A stretch of 26,906 nt of DNA, taken from positions 1 to 26,906 of the forward strand of contig JASLSL010000072.1 of assembly GCA_030743445.1 (NCBI GenBank). The letters run 5' to 3'. Positions 14,573 through 22,608 of the stretch are shown here, one piece after another. Source of the DNA: Alphaproteobacteria bacterium (GTDB taxonomy: Bacteria; Pseudomonadota; Alphaproteobacteria; UBA8366). Position numbers and translations under genes: made by a program. Within the stretch, counting starts at the first letter, position 1, and each line of letters begins with the position of its first letter. The notes beneath the pieces were generated by a model. The model was not told where the DNA came from. It did no database searches and was given only the letters and a program-made list of their open reading frames with translations.

Positions 14573-15430
14573 ATGTCCTACCAGGCGATCGATGTCAGGC
14601 CGGTATCGGGCGCGTTGGGCGCCGAGATTTTCGGCGTCGATGTGTCGGGCGATCTCGGCAACCAGGTGGTCGACGAGCTTCACCGGGCGTTCCTCGACCA
14701 CCACGTGCTCTGCTTCCGCGACCAGGAGTTGACGCCGCAGCAGCAGGTCGCCTTCGCCGGCCGGTTCGGCAAGCTCGACATCTATCCCTTCCTGAAGAGC
14801 GTGGCGGACGCCCCCGAGGTCATCGAAATTCTGAAGACCGAGAACGACAGCTATAATTTCGGTGGCGCCTGGCATTCCGACACCGCCTATCTGGAGCGCC
14901 CGGCGCTGGGGTCGATGCTCTATGCGATCGAGACGCCGCCCACTGGCGGCGACACCATGTTCGCCAATATGCACCTCGCCTACGAGGCCTTGTCGGACGG
15001 GATGAAGCGGATGCTCGACGGCCTGGTCGGCATCAACAGCTCGGACCAGAACTATCGCGGCGCCGGCGGCCGCAACGAGAAGATGCAGGACCTCGACGGG
15101 ATGAAGGACAAGATCGTGGCGAGCACCGAGGTCCTGGTCGCCGAGCAGCCGGTGGTGCGCACCCATCCCGAGACCGGACGCAAGGGGCTCTACGTCAGCC
15201 GGGTGCACACCACGCGTTTCAAGGACATGACCGAGGCGGAAAGCAGGCCGTTGCTCGACTACCTCTCAGGCCATGCGGTCCGGCCCGAGTTCACCTGCCG
15301 CATCGACTGGCGGCCCGGCACGTTGGTGTTCTGGGACAATCGCTCGACCCAGCACTTCGCGGTCAACGATTACCAGGGATCGCGCCGCCGCATGCACCGG
15401 GTGACCCTGATGGGCGACCGCCCGAGCTAG
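14573..15430 (+). CDS. TauD/TfdA-family Fe(II)/2-oxoglutarate dioxygenase
   Basis: A 285-residue protein of typical TauD length. WHSDTAY carries His101 and Asp103 of the iron-binding triad. FWDNRSTQHFAVNDY carries the distal His, and RRRMHRVTLMG holds the Arg that binds 2-oxoglutarate. PPTGGDTMFANMHLAYEAL is the usual family segment between them. The enzyme hydroxylates or desulfonates a small acid while decarboxylating 2-oxoglutarate. It starts 4 nt after the lyase stop and is the last gene of the plus-strand operon, so it probably opens or finishes the same pathway. No sulfonate transporter is near, so taurine is not a safe substrate call. Confidence 0.92.
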   Translation: MSYQAIDVRPVSGALGAEIFGVDVSGDLGNQVVDELHRAFLDHHVLCFRDQELTPQQQVAFAGRFGKLDIYPFLKSVADAPEVIEILKTENDSYNFGGAWHSDTAYLERPALGSMLYAIETPPTGGDTMFANMHLAYEALSDGMKRMLDGLVGINSSDQNYRGAGGRNEKMQDLDGMKDKIVASTEVLVAEQPVVRTHPETGRKGLYVSRVHTTRFKDMTEAESRPLLDYLSGHAVRPEFTCRIDWRPGTLVFWDNRSTQHFAVNDYQGSRRRMHRVTLMGDRPS

Positions 15431-15459
15431 AATTGTGTCCCCTTAAATCCAGCACCCCG

Positions 15460-15488
15460 CCTCGTCCTTCGACAAGCTCAGGATGAGG
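15460..15488. repeat. Short palindromic dispersed repeat (TCCTTCGACAAGCTCAGGAT type)
   Basis: CCTCGTCCT (15460-15468) and AGGATGAGG (15480-15488) flank CGACAAGCTC-like spacer bases. I recognise this palindrome as a widespread intergenic repeat of alphaproteobacteria. It supports the taxonomic guess and lies between convergent operons. Confidence 0.7.
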
Positions 15489-15500
15489 CTTCGAGATGGA

Positions 15501-15647
15501 CCCCCTCACCTTCCCACCGCTTCGCGGCGGGCCCCTCCCTCTCCCTCGCTGGGGAGAGGGGAAGCGGCTTCGCCGCTCGGGGAACTCGGCGCAACAACCC
15601 TCTCCCCTGGCGGGAGAGGGTGGCCGCGTAGCGGCCGGGTGAGGGGG
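15501..15647. repeat. Nested palindromic intergenic element
   Basis: The outer arms CCCCCTCACC (15501-15510) and GGTGAGGGGG (15638-15647) are exact complements. Inside are a perfect 10-bp hairpin (15597-15606 with 15612-15621), a GGCCGC/GCGGCC hairpin (15622-15636) and an AGCGGCTTCGCCGCT hairpin (15553-15567). The element fills the gap between two converging operons and may act as a bidirectional transcription end or a mobile REP/MITE-like unit. Confidence 0.7.
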
Positions 15648-15658
15648 AGACTTGCGGC

Positions 15659-16321
15659 CTAGGCCGGTTTTTCCTTGTAGCGGTGGTCGCCGCCCGGCGG
15701 CGTCAGGCTGAACACGTTCTCCGGTGCGATCCGGGCGTAGTCGAGATAGCCGAGCCGGGCGAGCGGGCCGATCTTGCGGACATCGATGATGCCGTCGACG
15801 ATCACCGCGTCGTCGACGTGGATGCCGACGACCTGGCCGATCACCAGGTTGGAGCGCGTGCCGTCCTTCGGCGGCGGCAGGTGGACGGTTTGCAGGTACT
15901 CGCATTCCATCGCGATCGGCGAGTTCCGGACCCGCGGCGGCTTGACCTTCTCGCACGCGGCCGGCTCGAGCCCGGCCTGGACCATCTCGTCGATGCTCGC
16001 CGGCTCGTGCACCGCGGTGATTATCATCGCCTCGCGCAGCTCGTAGGTGCACATGTTGAAGACGAACTCGCCGGTTGCCTCGACATTGGTCAGCGTGTCC
16101 TTGGGTTCGTCGGTGCCGGGCTTGACCCCGTTCGGGCAGAACATCACGCAGGGCGGATCGGCGCTGAGTGAATTGAAGAAGCTGAACGGCGCCAGGTTGA
16201 CCACGCCGTCGGCGCTCAGCGTCGAGATCCAACCGATCGGCCGCGGCACCACCAGCGCGTTGTAGACCGTGTGCTTGAAGGGCTCGGGCTTCATGCCCAC
16301 CTCGCCCGGATCGAAGAACAT
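15659..16321 (-). CDS. Flavin reductase-like domain protein (DIM6/NTAB family)
   Basis: A 220-residue protein. VVPRPIGWISTLSADGVVNLAPFSFFNSLSADPPCVMF (about residues 25-63) is the FMN-binding split-barrel motif of the flavin reductase-like family. EFVFNMCTYELREAM and the Glu-rich middle follow, and the C-terminus (LGYLDYARIAPENVFSLTPPGGDHRYKEK) is typical for this clade. GGAGGCG lies before the ATG. These proteins bind FMN and pass electrons from NAD(P)H to an oxygenase or small acceptor. As last gene of the Rieske operon it could replace the missing ferredoxin reductase, but no experiment-like evidence supports that here. Confidence 0.9.
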   Translation of the reverse strand: MFFDPGEVGMKPEPFKHTVYNALVVPRPIGWISTLSADGVVNLAPFSFFNSLSADPPCVMFCPNGVKPGTDEPKDTLTNVEATGEFVFNMCTYELREAMIITAVHEPASIDEMVQAGLEPAACEKVKPPRVRNSPIAMECEYLQTVHLPPPKDGTRSNLVIGQVVGIHVDDAVIVDGIIDVRKIGPLARLGYLDYARIAPENVFSLTPPGGDHRYKEKPA

Positions 16322-16356
16322 ATCGGCGCCTCCGCTATCGTCGTTTTCGAGTGGGT

Positions 16357-17328
16357 TTAGGCAAGCAGCGCGCGGACCGCGGCCTCCAACCGCTCGCGGC
16401 CCGGCAGGCTGGCGTATTCGATCGGGTTGCTGAACGGCGTGGTGACGTCGGCCCGGGTGATGCGCTTGATCGGCGCCTTCAGGTCATGGAAGCAGCGCTC
16501 GGCGACCAGGCTCGAGACCTCGGCCGCGAAGCCGCAGGTCCGGTTGGAATCGTCGAACACCACCAGGCGCCCGGTCTTGGCCACGGTCTCGGCCAACCCC
16601 GCCTTGTCGAGCGGCAAGAGGGAGACCGGGTCCCAGACCTCGACCGAGATGCCGTCGGCCGCTACCGTTTCGGCGACCTCGATCGCCTTGCGCACCAGAT
16701 TGCCGGAGGCGACCACGGTGATTTGGTCGCCCGCGCGCCGCACCACGCCCTCCCCCAGCGGCGTCGCGTAGGGTTCCTCCGGCACCTCGCCCTCGCGGCG
16801 CAGCAGGCCCGCTGGCGCGAAGAGGGCCACCGGGTCGTCCTCGCGGATCGCCGCGATCATCAACCCCTTGGCGTCCTTCGGCGTGGAGGGGATCACGGTC
16901 TTGATCCCGGCGTGCATCAGGAAGGGGTAGGGGTTGTCCGAATGCTGCCCGGCGCGCCCGCCGCCCGCACCCGCGCCCATGATTAGGTAGGTCACCGGCA
17001 GGTGGCGCTGGCCGCCGAGCATCAGCGGCAGCTTGGCCGCCTGGTTCACCAACTGGTCGAAGGCGACGAAGATCAGCGAGGAGACCTGGAACTCGACGAT
17101 CGGCCGCCCGCCGGAGAGCGCCGCCCCGGTCGCGAAGCCGGTGAAGGCGGGCTCCGAGATCGGCATGTCGATCACCCGGTCCGCCCCAAAGGCGCCGTCG
17201 AGGCCGGCGGTCTCGGACCGCTTCACGCCGCGGATATTCTCGCCGACCATGATGACCGACGGGTCGGCGGCGAAGCTTTGGTGCAGCGCCTCGTTGAGGG
17301 CGGCGATGTAGGTGAGCTCGCGCGCCAT
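16357..17328 (-). CDS. 2-Oxoacid/acetoin dehydrogenase E1 component, beta subunit
   Basis: A 323-residue transketolase-type protein. VIMVGENIRGVKRSE..GLDGAFGADRVIDMPISEPAFTGFATGAALSGGRPIVEFQ covers the conserved E1-beta N-terminal fold, including the Glu that activates TPP (SEP segment). GAGAGGGRAGQHSDNPYPFLMHAGIKTVIPSTPKDAKGL is the substrate/TPP face, and the C-terminal transketolase domain (WDPVSLLPLDKAGLAETVAKTGRLVVFDD) is intact. The start is 4 nt after the alpha-subunit stop. Together they form an alpha2beta2 E1 that decarboxylates a 2-oxo acid or cleaves acetoin. No E2 or E3 gene is present in the window. Confidence 0.93.
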   Translation of the reverse strand: MARELTYIAALNEALHQSFAADPSVIMVGENIRGVKRSETAGLDGAFGADRVIDMPISEPAFTGFATGAALSGGRPIVEFQVSSLIFVAFDQLVNQAAKLPLMLGGQRHLPVTYLIMGAGAGGGRAGQHSDNPYPFLMHAGIKTVIPSTPKDAKGLMIAAIREDDPVALFAPAGLLRREGEVPEEPYATPLGEGVVRRAGDQITVVASGNLVRKAIEVAETVAADGISVEVWDPVSLLPLDKAGLAETVAKTGRLVVFDDSNRTCGFAAEVSSLVAERCFHDLKAPIKRITRADVTTPFSNPIEYASLPGRERLEAAVRALLA

Positions 17329-17332
17329 CGCC

Positions 17333-18355
17333 CTACTCCCAACCCGCCGCCGGCAGGCCCGGATAGGTCACCGCGTACATGTGGTCGAGCACCGAGTCCG
17401 GGTCCGGGCGGCGGCTGTTGCGGGCGAAGCCGATGGCGCCCTCGATCTCGGCATCGACCTCGTCGTCGATTTCCGCCCGGGCGCCGTCGGGCCAGAGCCC
17501 CTCTTCTGTCAGCTCGCCCGCGAGCCGTTCGATCGCATCGCGGCCGCGCCAATCGGCCTGCTCCGCCGCCGGGCGGTCGTCCTCGCGCGGCACCCCCTTG
17601 GCGACGTTGTGCAGCGAATAGCGATAGGCCCGGCACTCCAGGAAGCTCGGCCCGCCGCCGGCCCTAGCCCTCGCGACCGCGGCGGCGGCGGCGCGATAGA
17701 CCGCGCGCACGTCCATGCCGTCGACCGCCTCGGCCGCCAGGCCGAAGGCGGCGGCGCGCTCGAACAGTTCGCCCCGGGTCATCTCCCCGATCGGCGTGGT
17801 GATGGCGTAGCCGTTGTTCTCGCACACGAAGATCACCGGCAGTTCCATGATCACCGCCAGGTTGAACGATTCGAGCAGCACCCCCTGGTTCATCGCCCCG
17901 TCGCCGAAGAACGGCACCGCGACGTGGGGCTCGCCGCGCAGCTTGAACATGTGGGCCGCCCCCAGGCCCATCGGCGCGCCGGCGCCGACGATACCGTTCG
18001 CCCCGAAAATGCCGAGGTCGAGGTCGGCGATGTGCATCGAGCCGCCGCGGCCCTTGTTGTAACCGGTCTCGCGGCCGAGCAGCTCGGCGTACATGCGCGC
18101 CGGGTCGCCGCCCTTGGCGAGGATGTGGCCGTGGCCGCGATGGGTACTGGTAATGACGTCGTGCTCGGTCAAGGCGGCGCAGGCGCCGACCGCGATCGCC
18201 TCCTCGCCGACATATTCGTGGACGATGCCAATGATGTCGCCCTCGTCGACCAGCTCGACGGCGTTCTGCTCGAACCGGCGCAGCAGGCGCATGCGCTGGT
18301 ACCAGCCGATCTGGGTCTCGGCGTCGGGCAGGTCCGGTGTGGTGCTTGGCGGCAT
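17333..18355 (-). CDS. 2-Oxoacid/acetoin dehydrogenase E1 component, alpha subunit
   Basis: A 340-residue protein. YQRMRLLRRFEQNAVELVDEGDIIGIVHEYVGEEAIAVG is the E1-alpha N-terminus. THRGHGHILAKG and GRGGSMHIAD are the phosphate and TPP loop motifs, and the Mg-TPP motif runs from GDG at 151-153 through N156 to NN at about 180-181. It lacks the phosphorylation-loop Ser of mitochondrial PDH and resembles acetoin dehydrogenase alpha. Its start is 10 nt after the aminotransferase stop. Read with the class III aminotransferase, a plausible role is oxidative decarboxylation of a 2-oxo acid made by transamination (inference). Confidence 0.93.
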   Translation of the reverse strand: MPPSTTPDLPDAETQIGWYQRMRLLRRFEQNAVELVDEGDIIGIVHEYVGEEAIAVGACAALTEHDVITSTHRGHGHILAKGGDPARMYAELLGRETGYNKGRGGSMHIADLDLGIFGANGIVGAGAPMGLGAAHMFKLRGEPHVAVPFFGDGAMNQGVLLESFNLAVIMELPVIFVCENNGYAITTPIGEMTRGELFERAAAFGLAAEAVDGMDVRAVYRAAAAAVARARAGGGPSFLECRAYRYSLHNVAKGVPREDDRPAAEQADWRGRDAIERLAGELTEEGLWPDGARAEIDDEVDAEIEGAIGFARNSRRPDPDSVLDHMYAVTYPGLPAAGWE

Positions 18356-18365
18356 CTCGGGCTCC

Positions 18366-19661
18366 TCACTCGGCCGGTTCGTGGATACCCTCGAGGGCCA
18401 CGACGAAGGCGTCGAGCGACTGCTCGATGTCGGCCTCGTCGTGGGCTAGCGAGACGTAGAACTTGCTGTCGCCCTTGAACACGCCGTTGGCCCGGAGCAG
18501 CTGGTTGAAGCGCTGCGCGGCCGCGGCGTCGGCCTTGATCGTGGTCCGGTAGTCGGTGATCTCGTCGGCGGTGAAAAAGACGTCGAACAGCGGCGGCTCG
18601 CCGAGCACCTTGGCGCGGGTGCCGGTCTTCTCGAACAATTTGGTGAGGCCGTCCATCAGCCGGCGGCCGGTCTCGAAGATCCTGTCGTAGGCGCCGGGCC
18701 GCTTCAGGACTCCGAGGGTCGCGAGCCCGGCGGCGGCGGCAACCGGGTTGCCGCTCAGCGTGCCGATCTGGGTCGTGAAGTCCTCGTCCGCGACCCTGCT
18801 TTTGTCGAAATGCGCCATGATCTCGTCCGAGCCGGCGATGCAGGCCAAGGGGAAGCCGCCGCCGATGACCTTGCCCATGGCGCAGAGGTCGGGGACCACG
18901 CCGTAATATTCCTGGGCCCCGCCATAGGCGAAGCGGAACCCGGTCACGACCTCGTCGAAGATCAGCGGGATGCCGTATTCCAACGTCGCCTCGCGCAGCG
19001 CCTCGAGGAAGCCCGGCTGCGGTGGCACCAGGCGCTGGAACGGCTCGACGATCACGCCGCCGAGCTCTGCCCGGTGCTCGCGGATCAGGCTTACCGCGGT
19101 CTCGGCGTCGTTGAAGGGGGCGATCAGAACCTCGTCGCGGACCTTCTGCGGAATGCCGGCGGAATCGGGGATCGCCTGCGGGAAGTTGCCGGGCCGCGCC
19201 GGCGCCATGCTCATCAGCGCATAGTCGCTCATGCCGTGGAACCCGCCCTCGAATTTCAGGATTTTGTCGCGTCGGGTGTGCGCGCGGGCGACCCGCATGG
19301 CGTAGAACGTCGCCTCGGAGCCGCTCGAGACGAAGCGCACCTTCTCGGCGCAGGCGACTGCGTCGACGATCTCCTCGGCAAGGAGGATGCCGTTCTCGTT
19401 GTTGGCGAAGAAGGTCGTGCCGCGCGGAAGCTGCGCCTCGACCGCCGCGATGACGTCGGCGTGGCCGTGGCCGATCAGCATCGGGCCCGAGCCGAGCAGG
19501 AAATCGACATACTCGTTGCCGCTGACGTCCCAAACTCGCCCGCCCTTGCCTTCGCGGATCACCACGTCGAAGCCGAGATTGCCGAAGCCGCCGGCCGGCA
19601 AGACCTCGCGGGCCTGTTCCATCAGCTTGGTTTCGGCCTCGTTGTGTTTAACTTCCGTCAT
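18366..19661 (-). CDS. Class III aminotransferase (glutamate-1-semialdehyde aminomutase-like)
   Basis: A 431-residue PLP enzyme. VRFVSSGSEATFYAMRVARAHTRRDKILKFEGGFHG is the PLP-phosphate and ring-stacking region (SSGSEA near residue 110). FDEVVTGFRFAYGGAQEYYGVVPDL provides the Asp that pairs with the pyridine nitrogen. Lys264 in MGKVIGGGFP is the Schiff-base lysine, and TLSGNPVAAAAG follows. The sequence is HemL-like, but its operon (Rieske oxygenase, E1) argues for an amino-group transfer in a catabolic route and not tetrapyrrole synthesis. GGAATGGGGA precedes the ATG. It lies 94 nt after the Rieske beta subunit. Confidence 0.93.
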   Translation of the reverse strand: MTEVKHNEAETKLMEQAREVLPAGGFGNLGFDVVIREGKGGRVWDVSGNEYVDFLLGSGPMLIGHGHADVIAAVEAQLPRGTTFFANNENGILLAEEIVDAVACAEKVRFVSSGSEATFYAMRVARAHTRRDKILKFEGGFHGMSDYALMSMAPARPGNFPQAIPDSAGIPQKVRDEVLIAPFNDAETAVSLIREHRAELGGVIVEPFQRLVPPQPGFLEALREATLEYGIPLIFDEVVTGFRFAYGGAQEYYGVVPDLCAMGKVIGGGFPLACIAGSDEIMAHFDKSRVADEDFTTQIGTLSGNPVAAAAGLATLGVLKRPGAYDRIFETGRRLMDGLTKLFEKTGTRAKVLGEPPLFDVFFTADEITDYRTTIKADAAAAQRFNQLLRANGVFKGDSKFYVSLAHDEADIEQSLDAFVVALEGIHEPAE

Positions 19662-19755
19662 CGGGTATCCCCATTCCTCGTCCCGGGCGCGATCGCCCGC
19701 CGGCTAGTTTAGCGACCGATCCCCTGAAGGCAATTCGCCCGTGCCGCCCGGCGTC

Positions 19756-20259
19756 TCAGACGCAGAACACGTCGATCGCCGCCGGGATGTAATCGTTCAT
19801 CAGGATGATTTTCTTGCGCTGGATGCGCCATGCGCCCTCGACCCGCCTGAGGTCGTGCTCGTAGCGCCCGAAGAAGGCGTGCTGCGAGCGGTCGCGCAGG
19901 GAATATACGTGGCACGTCCAGGCCGAGTGCAGGGTCATCGCGTCCTCGGTCGGCGGGTCCTCGAAGACCGTGTTGGTGACCACATGGGTCGTGCGCGGCA
20001 TCGGCGCGAGCGCCGGGGCCTGCCCGCTGCGGATGCGCCAGACCCGATCCTCGAGGCCGGCGCGGTTCTCGAAGTAGAACAGCGAGATTTCCCGGCCGAC
20101 GTCGCCGGTCATCTCGGTGTCGGTGCGCCAGGCCGGCGCCCAGAACACCGCGTCCTCCGTATAGAGCGCGATCCAGTCGTCCCAGCGCTGCAGGTCGATG
20201 TACATCGCCTCCCGCGCCAAAAGGTCGACCCCTTGGGCCAGCGGCTCCCGCTCGTCCAT
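19756..20259 (-). CDS. Rieske ring-hydroxylating oxygenase, beta subunit
   Basis: A 167-residue SnoaL/NTF2-fold protein. LLAREAMYIDLQRWDDWIALYTEDAVFWAPAW near residues 14-44 is the family N-terminal helix and strand. The C-terminal part reads FFGRYEHDLRRVEGAWRIQRKKIILMNDYIPAAIDVF, also typical. The beta subunit has no metal and completes the alpha3beta3 hexamer. Its ATG lies 4 nt after the alpha stop, so the two are coexpressed. The length matches beta subunits of aromatic dioxygenases (about 160-190). Confidence 0.92.
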   Translation of the reverse strand: MDEREPLAQGVDLLAREAMYIDLQRWDDWIALYTEDAVFWAPAWRTDTEMTGDVGREISLFYFENRAGLEDRVWRIRSGQAPALAPMPRTTHVVTNTVFEDPPTEDAMTLHSAWTCHVYSLRDRSQHAFFGRYEHDLRRVEGAWRIQRKKIILMNDYIPAAIDVFCV

Positions 20260-20263
20260 GATT

Positions 20264-21616
20264 TTATTCGGCCGCCATGGATTTTTCGCGATTGTGGCCG
20301 GCGCGCATCAGCCGGACCCATTCGCGATAGGGTCCGTGATAGGCGGTTTCGCCCTGCCCGAGGAAATTGCCCGAGAGGCTGGTGACCGGATCGATGCCGA
20401 GCTCCAAGGCCTCCTCGTCCGGCCCCTCGATCAGTGTCGCCATGCCGCGCTCGAAGCTCTGCAGGTAGTCGCCCGGATAGGAAAGATAGCCCTCTTGGCA
20501 ATCGGCGTAGACGATCGTGTCGTCCGGGGTCGCCATGCCGCTCGAATTGAAGAAATCCTCGTGCTGGCGGACCCGGCGCCGGCGGCACTCGTCCGGCTCG
20601 TCGACCGGCGCGAAGCTGTAAACCTTCATCTCGGTCTTGTCGGGCGCCAGCGGGATAAACGAGCGCAGCACCAGCGAGCTTGAATCGTTGAACTGCAGGT
20701 TCGGGAAGATCGTAATGTTGCGCGAGCGCAGCATCCACTTCGCCTTGACCTCGCCGGCGTTCTCGCGCACCCGGTCGATCATGCCCCAGAGCGGTTGTTG
20801 CTCGGGCTTCGGGTGATCGTTCCAGATCATGCTGTGGCCGTTCCGTAAGGTGTACATCCCGGCCTTCATCGCGAAACGATCCCGGAAATCCGGCGATTCG
20901 ACCTGATCGTTGGCGCTTTCGCCGCCCGCCCGCCGCTGCACCACCTTCATGAAGGTCGAGTGGGTCGAGGTCAGATGGTAGGGGTCCATCCCGTTGTCCA
21001 TCTGCAGCTTCCAATTGGCGTTGTAGGTGTAGTCGGACCGGCCAGGCACCACCTCCATGCCGTCGACGCCCTGGTCGGCGACCAGGTCGATCAGGACCTT
21101 GCCGTCGCCCAGATGGTCGTCGAGCGAGGGAACGTCCGGATTGAGGCTGGCGAAGACGAAGCCGCGGTAACTGTCGAACCGCGGCAACGGGATCAGGTTG
21201 TGGTCCTGTTCGTCGAACGCCTCTCTGTAACAGCCCTTGTCCTTGTCCTTGATATTGATGTTCTTGCCGGCGGCGTCGTAGGCCCAGCCATGGTAGTTGC
21301 AAACATGGTACTTGGTGTTGCCGCTTTCGGTCTGGCACAGCGTGGCGCCGCGATGCCGACAGGTGTTGAAGAACCCATGCACCTCGCCGTGCTCGTCGCG
21401 CGAGACGATGACCGACCGCCGGCCGATCCTGGCGCGGTAGAAATCGAACGGCTGCCTGACCTGGGAGTCGTGGCAGAGATAGACCCAGGTGCCCTCGAAG
21501 ATGTTCCGGAGCTCCGCCTCGAACAGGTCCCGATCGGTATAGACGTCGCGGTGGACCCGGAAGACACCGCCTTCGGGGTCGTCGATGACGTACTCTGCGG
21601 GATCGGCGAAGCGCAT
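20264..21616 (-). CDS. Rieske ring-hydroxylating oxygenase, alpha subunit
   Basis: A 450-residue protein. The [2Fe-2S] Rieske ligands are Cys86-x-His88 (NTCRHRG) and Cys106-x2-His109 (VCNYHGW). The mononuclear iron site is seen in NWKLQMDNGMDPYHLTSTHSTF at about residues 205-226, with the two His ligands and the bridging Asp. It uses O2 and electrons from a reductase to hydroxylate a ring or oxidise a side chain. No ferredoxin or dedicated reductase gene is adjacent. The start is 4 nt after the class II aldolase stop. Substrate unknown; the beta partner and the catabolic context suggest an aromatic acid. Confidence 0.93.
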   Translation of the reverse strand: MRFADPAEYVIDDPEGGVFRVHRDVYTDRDLFEAELRNIFEGTWVYLCHDSQVRQPFDFYRARIGRRSVIVSRDEHGEVHGFFNTCRHRGATLCQTESGNTKYHVCNYHGWAYDAAGKNINIKDKDKGCYREAFDEQDHNLIPLPRFDSYRGFVFASLNPDVPSLDDHLGDGKVLIDLVADQGVDGMEVVPGRSDYTYNANWKLQMDNGMDPYHLTSTHSTFMKVVQRRAGGESANDQVESPDFRDRFAMKAGMYTLRNGHSMIWNDHPKPEQQPLWGMIDRVRENAGEVKAKWMLRSRNITIFPNLQFNDSSSLVLRSFIPLAPDKTEMKVYSFAPVDEPDECRRRRVRQHEDFFNSSGMATPDDTIVYADCQEGYLSYPGDYLQSFERGMATLIEGPDEEALELGIDPVTSLSGNFLGQGETAYHGPYREWVRLMRAGHNREKSMAAE

Positions 21617-21620
21617 CCTT

Positions 21621-22403
21621 TCAGTCCTTGTAGGATGGGTCCAGGCGGTCGGCGAGCCGCAGGCAAGCGGCCCAATCCTTGCCGCCCATGAGGAAGTCGC
21701 CGGCGTCCATGAATTGCGAGTGCGCGTATTCGCAGGCCTCCTCGCTCGGCACCTCGTAATTGCCCTCGCCGGCCGAGAGCGCCGCGATCTGGCCCTGGCA
21801 CGCCATCTCCAGCCAGTGGTGGTTGACCACGCATTCCGGCACGCTTTCGGCGCAGACCAGCGCCCCGTGGTTCTTCAGCAGCATGTATTTGCCGCCGTCG
21901 AGGTCGTCGAGGAGCCGCGGCGTCATCTCATGGTCGAATTCGAAGCCCTTGAACTCGTGGTAGCGCATCTCGCCGTAGAACCGCATGGCGTGCTGGTTGA
22001 TCGGCAGCAGCCCGAACTTGTGGGCGGCGACCCCCATGACGTTCGGCGTGTGGGTGTGGAGCACCGCGTTGAGGTCCGGCCGTCCCTTCAACAGGCCCGC
22101 ATGGATGATCAAGGCGCCGCCCTTGATCCGCGGCCCCTCCGCCGGCACCACCGGATTGCCGTCGAGATCGCACTTGATCAGCGATGAGGCGGTCACCTCG
22201 GCGAACATCCAGTCGGTGCGCTTGACCAGCATATGCTCGGGCTCGCCCGGGACGCGCAGGCTGAAGTGGTTGTAGGTCATGTCGTTGACGCCGTAATGGG
22301 CCAACACCCGGTGGCCCGCCGCCAACTCGACCCTGGCCTCCCATTCCTGCTTGCCGACCTGCTCGCGGATATCCCCCGCGCCCTCGACCAAATGCATCGA
22401 CAT
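21621..22403 (-). CDS. Class II aldolase/adducin family protein
   Basis: A 260-residue protein. YGVNDMTYNHFSLRVPGEPEHMLV is the family N-terminus, and IKGGALIIHAGLLKGRPDLNAVLHTHTPN holds zinc ligands His116 and His118. His179 in LLKNHGAL is the third zinc ligand. At the place where true fuculose- or ribulose-phosphate aldolases have the catalytic Glu (four residues before the His of the second strand) this protein has Ala, so it may be a decarboxylase, epimerase-like or non-enzymatic member. I chose ATG 22403, which has GAGGGAGTGG upstream. It is the first gene of the minus-strand Rieske operon and its promoter should be in 22404-22608. Confidence 0.9.
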   Translation of the reverse strand: MSMHLVEGAGDIREQVGKQEWEARVELAAGHRVLAHYGVNDMTYNHFSLRVPGEPEHMLVKRTDWMFAEVTASSLIKCDLDGNPVVPAEGPRIKGGALIIHAGLLKGRPDLNAVLHTHTPNVMGVAAHKFGLLPINQHAMRFYGEMRYHEFKGFEFDHEMTPRLLDDLDGGKYMLLKNHGALVCAESVPECVVNHHWLEMACQGQIAALSAGEGNYEVPSEEACEYAHSQFMDAGDFLMGGKDWAACLRLADRLDPSYKD

Positions 22404-22608
22404 CGCTTGCCACTCCCTCGACCGGCTTGAACCATGCGGTTCAAGCCTCGCGCGCCCAGGAACTGAATGCAAGAGGGACGCGCGAGGTAGGCCCGGGGGC
22501 CTTTTTCGTCTCAATTGCACCCTGCCCTCGCACGCCCGTTTGCCCTAACCCGCGTCGCTTTGCTACCGTTGCCATCGATCAAGCATTCTGAGCGAAGGGA
22601 GATGGAAC
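22404..22608. promoter_or_regulatory. Divergent control region with three tandem hairpins
   Basis: The region separates the Rieske operon (minus) from the TauD gene at 22609 (plus). A perfect 10-bp palindrome lies at 22424-22433/22438-22447 around ATGC. It overlaps a second helix (CCTCGCGCG at 22446-22454 with CGCGCGAGG at 22479-22487). A third hairpin (22489-22502) runs into a T-run at 22502-22506. The first palindrome is 21 nt upstream of the aldolase ATG and could be an operator or a leader structure. Confidence 0.6.
22489..22506 (+). terminator. Possible intrinsic terminator, plus strand
   Basis: AGGCC (22489-22493) and GGCCT (22498-22502) form a 5-bp GC-rich stem with a 4-base loop, followed by a T-run to 22506. 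There is no plus-strand protein gene just upstream, so it would end a short RNA covering the hairpins from about 22424, if that RNA exists. Confidence 0.45.

Noticed and set aside
22404..22520. Upstream extension of the class II aldolase gene to 22520
   Set aside because: It would cover the hairpin region; GAGGGAGTGG directly precedes ATG 22403 and the conserved family sequence begins after it.
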